Assembly: GCF_900605495.1 (NCBI RefSeq)
Contig: NZ_LR027603.1
Coordinates: 1,365,997 to 1,429,996, forward strand
DNA: 64,000 nt
Direction of reading: 5' to 3'
Source of the DNA: Bacilliculturomica massiliensis
Lineage (GTDB): Bacteria > Bacillota > Clostridia > Peptostreptococcales > Anaerovoracaceae
Each line of letters begins with the position of its first letter. Positions within the stretch are counted from its first letter, which is position 1. A program made the translations under genes and the position numbers. Positions 58,195-64,000 of this stretch are shown here, in pieces. Under the pieces are notes generated by a model, which made no database searches, had not been told where the DNA came from, and saw only the letters and a list, made by a program, of their open reading frames with translations.

Positions 58195-60771
58195 TTATTT
58201 CGCCCCGCCGCCCTGCAAAAATTTATTTTCGAATTCTTCCGGGGACACCGGCCGCCCGAAATAAAATCCCTGGATCAGTTCCAGACCCGCGCTTTTTATC
58301 ACGTTGAATTCCTCGCCCGTTTCCACTCCCTCAAGGCAGACCATCTTGCCCGCGTTGTGACAGAGCTCCGCGATGGCCCGTATGAACGTAACGTTGAACC
58401 GATCGGAGGTCAGGCCCTTCACGAATCCCCGGTCGATCTTCACGATATCTACCGGCGTGTTTTTCAGAGAAAACAGCGACGAATAGCCCACGCCGAAATC
58501 GTCCATTGCGATGCGCACGCCTATGGCTCTCAGTCTCTGCAGCACGTGGTGGATCGCTTCGTCCTCTTTGATCAGATACGTTTCCGTCAGTTCCAGCGTG
58601 ATGTTGGCCGGATCGACGTTGAATTCTTTCAGACTCTTCTCCACCTGCCCGGCCATATCGCCCTCAAGCAGCTGAAGATAAGACAGATTGACGCTCATGT
58701 GAAAATCCGGCATCTTTTGGCTCCACCGGGCGCACTGGGCCACAGCCTGACGGAATATCCACATCCCCATCTGAATGATCATGCCGCTCTGTTCCAAAAG
58801 CGGAATAAACTCCACCGGGGAGATATCTCCCAGCTTCCCGCAGCGCCATCTGGCCAGCGCCTCCGCTCCGTAAAGTTTTCCGGTCTTCATCTCGATCTGC
58901 GGCTGGTAATGGACGAAAAAGCCGGAAAATCCGCGTTCCACACTTTCACGCAGCAGCTCCACAAGCTCCAGACGGCGTTTCTTTTTGCGGAGGATCTCCA
59001 TTGAAAAAACGGTGATCTTGTTTTTTCCCATGAGCTTGGAGTGCTCCAGAGAATAATTGGCGTACTGCAGCAGTTCCTGATAACTTTCCGCATCCTGGGG
59101 ATAGGCCGCGTAGCCCCCAGAGATCGTACAGTAATATTTCTTTCCTCCCAGTTCCTGCTGGCCCCGCAGGGACTGCTGGATCCTGTAGAAAATGTCAAAA
59201 CAAAGCTTTACATCGCCGCTCTGTATAACGATGCCGAATTCGTCTCCGTCCAGACGGTAGATCTCAGCCTCCGGCGGCAGCAGCGCTGATATTTTCCTGG
59301 CAGTCACCCGCAGCACCTCGTCGCCGAAGGAACGGTTGTAGAGGTCATTGATATTCTTAAAACTGTCCATATCAAGGATGATGATCCCCATCTTCCCCGA
59401 GGACCCGCAGTCTGCCAGATTCTTTTTAACGGCGCCCTCAAATTCAAAACGATTGTACAGCCCGGTCATGTGATCCAGCTGATTCTTCCCGCCCAGGTTG
59501 GTGATCATGCCCGCAAACAGCCCCGGATTCCCATTCTCATCGCGGACCATCTTCCCTCTGCACCGCAGCCAGATCCATTCGCCGTCCTTATTTTTCGCCC
59601 GGTATTCGATACAGTGATAATCCGTCCTGCCGTCGGCGATCTCCTGATTGCTCTCCATAAATCCCTGTTCATCGTCGGGATGGATCAGATCGCTCCAGAA
59701 GGCCGCCGCGTTTTCCACCACTTCTCCCGGCAGTCCGAACTCATTCACCATCAAAGGCGAATAGCGGAAGGCTCCCGTCTGCATATTTCCCACAAACATA
59801 TAGTCATCCGTGCCGCAGGTCAGCGCTTCGAACAGATGTTCTTTATCGTAGTCAAAACGTTCGATTCCGCTCTTTTCCGGCGGTACGGCCAGTCTTTCCC
59901 TGGCTTTCGCGATATGGTAATTGCGCTTCTGCACGTACATTTTCTCATCCGCTTTGGATAGAACGTCTGAAGCCGCGCAGCGGTCCCCCGGAAGAACTTC
60001 CAGAAGCCCGTAGCTGAACGAGACATCGTAAAAAACAGAGCGCTCGATCCGCTCCTCCCGCAGCTGTTTCAGGATCCACTCCATGCGTTCTTCCCCATAG
60101 GTGATATCCCGATCGTAAAACACCACTACAAACTCGTCTCCGCTCAGCCGGAACAAGATATCCTGCGGTCCCATATTCTGCTTCACCACGTCCGTAATAT
60201 AAGTGAGGAGCCGGTCGCCCTCCGTATGGCCGAAACGGTCGTTTACCAGCTTCAGATCATTGACGTCCAGCAGAGCCACAGCCAGATCCTTCTCTTCCCT
60301 CCGGGCCTTCGTCACCAGCTCGCTCAGGCATTCGATCCCCGCTCGCCTGGAAAGCGCCCCCGTCAGATCATCTGTGATGGCGTTCTGGGTAATGGTCTCA
60401 TAATCCGTTACATCCACAGAACTCTGCACGTGGTAATGCCTGCCGTTCCATCGGATGATACAGTCGTAATTTCTGTAGCTGCGGCCATTGCGCGTATTCT
60501 GCTCCTTCCACACACAAGTGTCGTCTCCGTCCTTTCGCAGCAGCTCGTCTATCATACAGAATTCGCATCGCCGTTCCATCCCCTCCTGAAGGACTTCCCA
60601 GCAGATGCGGCCTTCCGGATGTTCCAGAGAAAATGATTCCTTCATCGCCTGGTTCATATAGACGATCTGATCGTTCTCCGTATCCGTTATATAAATATGT
60701 GTATTTGTCTTGTCCAGAATCTCTTTTAAAAATGCTGTATCACACAGCGGATTGTTTGTTCCCACACCCAT
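58195..60771 (-). CDS. Dual PAS-GGDEF plus EAL cyclic-di-GMP protein
   Basis: 858 residues from the ATG at 60771 (GAGGAGGG upstream). Order: PAS (~10-120), GGDEF 1 (signature SGDEF, 210-214), PAS 2 (~315-425), GGDEF 2 (signature DGDEF, 508-512), EAL (~600-855, GAEALARW with EAL 637-639, LELTE, DDFGVGYSSL, KIDRGFV and EGVET). The EAL domain has the catalytic Glu set and should degrade c-di-GMP. Both GGDEF signatures deviate from GGDEF; the upstream RxxD inhibitory site is missing in both. Soluble, cytoplasmic. It may be a phosphodiesterase with regulatory GGDEF modules. Confidence 0.9.
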   Translation of the reverse strand: MGVGTNNPLCDTAFLKEILDKTNTHIYITDTENDQIVYMNQAMKESFSLEHPEGRICWEVLQEGMERRCEFCMIDELLRKDGDDTCVWKEQNTRNGRSYRNYDCIIRWNGRHYHVQSSVDVTDYETITQNAITDDLTGALSRRAGIECLSELVTKARREEKDLAVALLDVNDLKLVNDRFGHTEGDRLLTYITDVVKQNMGPQDILFRLSGDEFVVVFYDRDITYGEERMEWILKQLREERIERSVFYDVSFSYGLLEVLPGDRCAASDVLSKADEKMYVQKRNYHIAKARERLAVPPEKSGIERFDYDKEHLFEALTCGTDDYMFVGNMQTGAFRYSPLMVNEFGLPGEVVENAAAFWSDLIHPDDEQGFMESNQEIADGRTDYHCIEYRAKNKDGEWIWLRCRGKMVRDENGNPGLFAGMITNLGGKNQLDHMTGLYNRFEFEGAVKKNLADCGSSGKMGIIILDMDSFKNINDLYNRSFGDEVLRVTARKISALLPPEAEIYRLDGDEFGIVIQSGDVKLCFDIFYRIQQSLRGQQELGGKKYYCTISGGYAAYPQDAESYQELLQYANYSLEHSKLMGKNKITVFSMEILRKKKRRLELVELLRESVERGFSGFFVHYQPQIEMKTGKLYGAEALARWRCGKLGDISPVEFIPLLEQSGMIIQMGMWIFRQAVAQCARWSQKMPDFHMSVNLSYLQLLEGDMAGQVEKSLKEFNVDPANITLELTETYLIKEDEAIHHVLQRLRAIGVRIAMDDFGVGYSSLFSLKNTPVDIVKIDRGFVKGLTSDRFNVTFIRAIAELCHNAGKMVCLEGVETGEEFNVIKSAGLELIQGFYFGRPVSPEEFENKFLQGGGAK

Positions 60772-60855
60772 CTTCCCTCCTCGTTTCCCACTACCTGTTA
60801 CGATACCATTTTGGCGTAATAATTGCAAGAAATGATACAGGAATAAATGGGCGCC

Positions 60856-60888
60856 GCAAAAAATATCCCGGCAGTTTAGACTGCCGGG
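60856..60888 (-). terminator. Terminator of clpB
   Basis: CCCGGCAGT (60867-60875) pairs with ACTGCCGGG (60880-60888), and T6 follows on the minus strand. It starts 18 bases after the clpB stop codon. Confidence 0.9.
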
Positions 60889-60906
60889 GTGTATCTTGTT
60901 CTTTTA

Positions 60907-63492
60907 TCAGCGAAACGTAAGGCTGCCGTTCTCCGCTCCGATCACCACAGAATCGCCGTCTTTGATATCTCCGCGGATGAGTTTTTCCGCCAGCTCGGTC
61001 TCCACATATTTCTGCAGATATCTCTTCACCGGTCTTGCGCCGTAAGCGGGCGTGTAACTCTCCGAAGCGATCAGCGTCCTGGCCTCCGCAGTCAGCGTCA
61101 GCGCGATATTCCGCTCCTCCAGCTTTCTGATCAGCGGCTTCATGGCGATATCGATGATCTCCGCGATCTGACCTTCCGTCAGCGGTGAGAACACCACGAT
61201 GTCGTCGATCCGGTTGATAAACTCCGGACGGAAGTGGCGTTTCATTTCTTCCTCTACCTGAGTCTTGATCTCCTCGTCGATGGTCCCGTCCTGTCTGATA
61301 TTATCCGTCAGGTACGCGCTTCCGATATTGGAGGTCATGATGACGATGGTATTCTTGAAATCCACCGTTCTGCCCTGATTGTCCGTCAGCCGGCCGTCGT
61401 CAAGCAGCTGCAGCAGAATGTTGAACACGTCCGGGTGGGCCTTCTCGATCTCGTCAAAGAGGATGACGCTGTACGGCCTGCGTCTGACAGCTTCGGTCAG
61501 CTGTCCGCCCTCATCGTAGCCCACATACCCCGGAGGCGCTCCTACCAGTCTGGAGACAGAATGCTTCTCCATGTATTCCGACATGTCGATACGGATCATA
61601 TTTTTCTCGCTGTCAAACAGGGCTTCCGAAAGCGCCTTCGCCAGCTCCGTTTTGCCCACGCCTGTGGGGCCGAGAAAGATGAAGGATCCGATGGGACGAT
61701 TGGCGTCCTTCAGTCCGGCTCTGGAGCGCAGGACCGCCTCCGACACGGCTTCCACCGCTTCATCCTGGCCGATCACGCGCCTGTGCAGGATCGCTCCCAG
61801 ACGCAGCAGCTTCTCTCTCTCGCTTTCCACCAGTTTGCTCACGGGGATCCCTGTCCACTTGGAAACGATCTCGGCGATCTCTTCCTCGCCCACCTCTTCC
61901 TTCAGCAGACGTCCCTCTTTCGCTTCGGAGGCCTTCTCCTTCTCTTCTTCCAGCTTCTTTTCCAGCTCGGGCAGCGTCCCGTACTTCAGCTGGGCCAGCC
62001 GTTCCAGATCGTAATTGCGTTCCGCCTCTTCCATCTCGTGGCGGATCTCTTCTATTTTCTGCTTCGTGGCCTTCTGGTCCGTGATGGCCATCTTCTCCTG
62101 CTCCCACTGGGCCCGCATGCCGGCGTTCTGTTCCTTCAGCTCCGACAGCTCCTTTTCGATGTTGGCCAGCCGCGCTTTGGAAGCCCCGTCGCTCTCCTTG
62201 CCCAGAGCCTGCTTCTCGATCTCCAGCTGCATGATCTTTCTGGCGCTCTCGTCCAGTTCCGCCGGCATGCTGTCGATCTCCGTCCGGATCATGGCCGCCG
62301 CCTCGTCCATCAGGTCGATGGCCTTATCGGGAAGGAAGCGGTCGCTGATATAGCGGTCGGACAATGTGGCGCAGGCGATCAGCGCGTTGTCGGTGATCCG
62401 CACGCCGTGGTGTATCTCAAAACGCTCCTTCAGCCCGCGGAGAATGGAAATCGTATCCTCCACCGTGGGCTGATCCACCAGTACCTTCTGGAACCGGCGC
62501 TCCAGAGCGGCGTCCTTCTCGATATATTTTCTGTACTCGTCCAGGGTGGTGGCGCCGATACAGTGCAGCTCGCCTCTGGCCAGTTTCGGCTTCAGCAGAT
62601 TGCCCGCATCCATGGACCCCTCCGTCTTTCCGGCCCCCACGATGTTGTGGATCTCGTCGATAAAGAGGATGATCCGGCCGTCGGACTTCTCGATCTCGTT
62701 GAGCACCGCCTTTAACCGCTCCTCGAACTCGCCCCGGAATTTCGCCCCCGCTATCAGCGCGCCCATATCCAGCGCATAGATCGTCTTATCCTTAAGTCCT
62801 TCAGGAACATCCCCGTTAAGGATCCGCTGAGCAAGACCTTCGACCACTGCAGTCTTGCCCACGCCCGGCTCTCCGATGAGCACCGGATTGTTCTTCGTTC
62901 TTCTCGACAGGATCTGGATCGTATGGCGGATCTCCGCGTCTCTGCCGATGACCGGATCCAGCTTCCCCTTTCGGGCCAGATCTACCAGATCCCTTCCGTA
63001 TTTCTCCAGAGCCTCGTAGTTGTCCTCCGGGTTCTGACTGGTCACTCTCTGATTTCCTCTCACCTTTTCCAGAGCCTTTAAAAAGCCGTCCCTGGTCATG
63101 CCGTACTTTGCAAAGATCCGCGCGGAAGGCGTGTTCTTCTCGTCCAGCAGTGCCAGATAGAGATGCTCCACGCTGACGTACTCGTCCTTGAAATCCTCCG
63201 CGATCTTTTCCGCGTTCAGCAGCAGCTGATTCAGTCTCCTGGAGGAATACATGGAATCGCCGCCGCCCTGCACCTTCGGCAGCTTGTCCAGCGCCTCCTG
63301 CAGATCCCGTTCCACGTCCCCCACGCTGATCCCCATATATCCCAGGAGCTTCGGGATCAAGCCGTTCTGCTGCTGCAGCAGCGCCATATGAAGATGTTCG
63401 CCGTCCAGCTGCTGGTGGCCGTCCTGCACGCCGATATTCTGGCATTCCACCACAGCTCCCTGTGCTTTTTCCGTCCATTTTTCAAAATTCAT
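60907..63492 (-). CDS. clpB: ClpB disaggregase
   Basis: 861 residues from the ATG at 63492 (AAAGGAGTG upstream). The N-domain reads [22 protein letters not shown]1 has Walker A GEPGVGKT and the DAGNLLKP Walker B region; the coiled-coil M-domain spans ~400-530; AAA2 has Walker [35 protein letters not shown] and the sensor Arg near the end. It forms hexamers that rescue aggregates with DnaK. No CIRCE was found in its 5' region, so its heat-shock control differs from htpG (CtsR or other). Intact. Confidence 0.96.
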   Translation of the reverse strand: MNFEKWTEKAQGAVVECQNIGVQDGHQQLDGEHLHMALLQQQNGLIPKLLGYMGISVGDVERDLQEALDKLPKVQGGGDSMYSSRRLNQLLLNAEKIAEDFKDEYVSVEHLYLALLDEKNTPSARIFAKYGMTRDGFLKALEKVRGNQRVTSQNPEDNYEALEKYGRDLVDLARKGKLDPVIGRDAEIRHTIQILSRRTKNNPVLIGEPGVGKTAVVEGLAQRILNGDVPEGLKDKTIYALDMGALIAGAKFRGEFEERLKAVLNEIEKSDGRIILFIDEIHNIVGAGKTEGSMDAGNLLKPKLARGELHCIGATTLDEYRKYIEKDAALERRFQKVLVDQPTVEDTISILRGLKERFEIHHGVRITDNALIACATLSDRYISDRFLPDKAIDLMDEAAAMIRTEIDSMPAELDESARKIMQLEIEKQALGKESDGASKARLANIEKELSELKEQNAGMRAQWEQEKMAITDQKATKQKIEEIRHEMEEAERNYDLERLAQLKYGTLPELEKKLEEEKEKASEAKEGRLLKEEVGEEEIAEIVSKWTGIPVSKLVESEREKLLRLGAILHRRVIGQDEAVEAVSEAVLRSRAGLKDANRPIGSFIFLGPTGVGKTELAKALSEALFDSEKNMIRIDMSEYMEKHSVSRLVGAPPGYVGYDEGGQLTEAVRRRPYSVILFDEIEKAHPDVFNILLQLLDDGRLTDNQGRTVDFKNTIVIMTSNIGSAYLTDNIRQDGTIDEEIKTQVEEEMKRHFRPEFINRIDDIVVFSPLTEGQIAEIIDIAMKPLIRKLEERNIALTLTAEARTLIASESYTPAYGARPVKRYLQKYVETELAEKLIRGDIKDGDSVVIGAENGSLTFR

Positions 63493-63858
63493 AGTGCTCA
63501 CTCCTTTACTGTTTTCTCTTTTCCAATACCTTTCTGACCGCGGACCATCCCGTTTTCCGCCTGTTCTGCCCGGCATGCCCTTTCCCGGCCGCCCGCCCGC
63601 AGAAAGAGCAGCGGCGCTCCAGCCCCTGGCGCCGGCGGATCGGTTCCACGCCGGCAGCCGGACAAAACTGTGTCCGAAATTGAAAACGACAAGCCGTTGT
63701 TTACACTTAAAACTGCTTGACGTTCGTCCTTCCATCATTTTACCCATTTGGGCATATCACCGCGTTCATACCTCTAATATACCCGAAAAGTCTTTTACTA
63801 AACATTGGAATGAAGCAACTATTCCGCATCGGCGGCGGATGAAACTTCCGTAACGCGA
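63493..63858. other. Leader region of clpB
   Basis: About 360 bases without a supported gene. A TATATT-type -10 is visible on the minus strand near 63776-63781 (GGGTATATTAGAGG), with a weak -35 (TTTAGT) 15 bases upstream. I saw neither CIRCE arms nor a clear GGTCAAA CtsR repeat. The GC-rich stretch 63531-63670 may fold into structure in the leader. Confidence 0.35.
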
Positions 63859-63890
63859 AAGCAGGCCCCCTCAAATGCGGAAGCCTGCTT
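63859..63890 (-). terminator. Hairpin after the right-edge membrane gene
   Basis: AAGCAGGC (63859-63866) pairs with GCCTGCTT (63883-63890) with a 16-base loop. It lies 12 bases after the stop codon of the partial gene at the right edge. A weak T-run follows on the minus strand. Confidence 0.55.
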
Positions 63891-63901
63891 CAATCTTTTC
63901 T

Positions 63902-64000
63902 TTACATCAGCCACATCCACTGCGGCACCCCGAACAGAACGTTCATGATCAGCTCGCAGATGAGGATCAGCGGACGAATCAGTATCTTGCCGGGAATGTT
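63902..64000 (-). CDS. C-terminus of a membrane protein (runs off the right edge)
   Basis: The last 32 residues are visible, beginning NIPGKILIRPLILICELIMN and ending GVPQWMWLM before a TAA at 63902-63904. One hydrophobic segment and an aromatic end suggest a transmembrane helix at the C-terminus. The family cannot be determined from this fragment. Hairpin at 63859-63890 follows. Confidence 0.6.
   Translation of the reverse strand, partial: NIPGKILIRPLILICELIMNVLFGVPQWMWLM

Noticed and set aside
57034-59004. 656-codon open frame on the plus strand
   Set aside because: It lies antisense to the DUF975 and GGDEF-EAL genes, which have clear domains, ribosome sites and operon spacing. Its protein is Arg/His/Gln-rich, typical of a shadow frame in GC-rich DNA.
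61234-62715. 493-codon open frame on the plus strand
   Set aside because: Antisense to clpB, whose motifs are unambiguous. Composition is that of a mirror frame.

Overview
The window reads as a chromosomal segment of a moderately GC-rich anaerobic Firmicute, most likely a Clostridia-class amino-acid fermenter. The support is strong AGGAGG-type ribosome binding sites, a perfect CIRCE operator, glycine-reductase-type (Stickland) genes including an in-frame selenocysteine TGA, corrinoid methyltransferase genes, FeoAB, and ABC-F and RarD proteins of Firmicute type. The family-level placement (an Anaerovoracaceae or Lachnospiraceae-like gut anaerobe) is a guess. Almost all genes lie on the minus strand. 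I saw no tRNA, rRNA, insertion sequence, phage or CRISPR array.

Layout: 1-3.0 kb holds the 5' part of deoB, a metallophosphoesterase and rmuC. 3.1-5.2 kb holds feoAB on the plus strand. 5.2-12.9 kb is a corrinoid methyl-transfer island: corrinoid protein, UroD-type methyltransferase and ferredoxin-ASKHA activase, followed from a separate promoter by a sugar-type (CUT1) ABC transporter and a second UroD-type methyltransferase. 13.2-14.8 kb is a YkpA/YbiT-like ABC-F protein whose sequence changes all fall in one of its two ATP sites. 15.2-21.1 kb is an amine or amino-acid locus: ornithine-cyclodeaminase family enzyme, two DMT exporters, a long ArsR-type regulator and a YjiH-type membrane protein. 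21.2-24.7 kb has htpG under CIRCE control, a Smr-domain protein and several microprotein candidates. 25.0-26.1 kb encodes a protein ending in CCDPC repeats; an unlinked membrane protein at 37.6-38.1 kb carries the same repeat.

26.2-33.1 kb is a likely sigma-54 catabolic unit: a near-perfect -24/-12 promoter drives a ureohydrolase, a cyclodeaminase-family enzyme and an NhaC antiporter, followed by a PAS/AAA+/Fis activator and a PLP aminotransferase. 33.4-43.8 kb holds housekeeping and transport genes (QueG-like protein, MBL hydrolase, YkvI-like transporter, RarD, RluA, NadK, PepF, MurI). 43.9-51.0 kb is a second sigma-54 unit: CBS/PAS/AAA+/Fis activator, -24/-12 promoter, grdE-like gene, grdB-like selenoprotein gene, NhaC antiporter, a free-standing Fis-type HTH and a GrdX-like gene. 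It encodes a substrate-specific protein B of glycine/sarcosine/betaine reductase type without the shared proteins A and C. 51.6-64 kb holds a MurE-like ligase next to an ATP-grasp enzyme, a two-half P-loop protein, an M20 amidohydrolase, a DUF975 membrane protein, a dual GGDEF-EAL protein, clpB and the 3' end of a membrane protein.

The two sigma-54 units have the same architecture (dedicated activator, -24/-12 promoter, NhaC antiporter, catabolic enzymes). Together with the corrinoid island they suggest a cell that lives on amino acids, methylamines or guanidino compounds. Substrates cannot be fixed from sequence alone.
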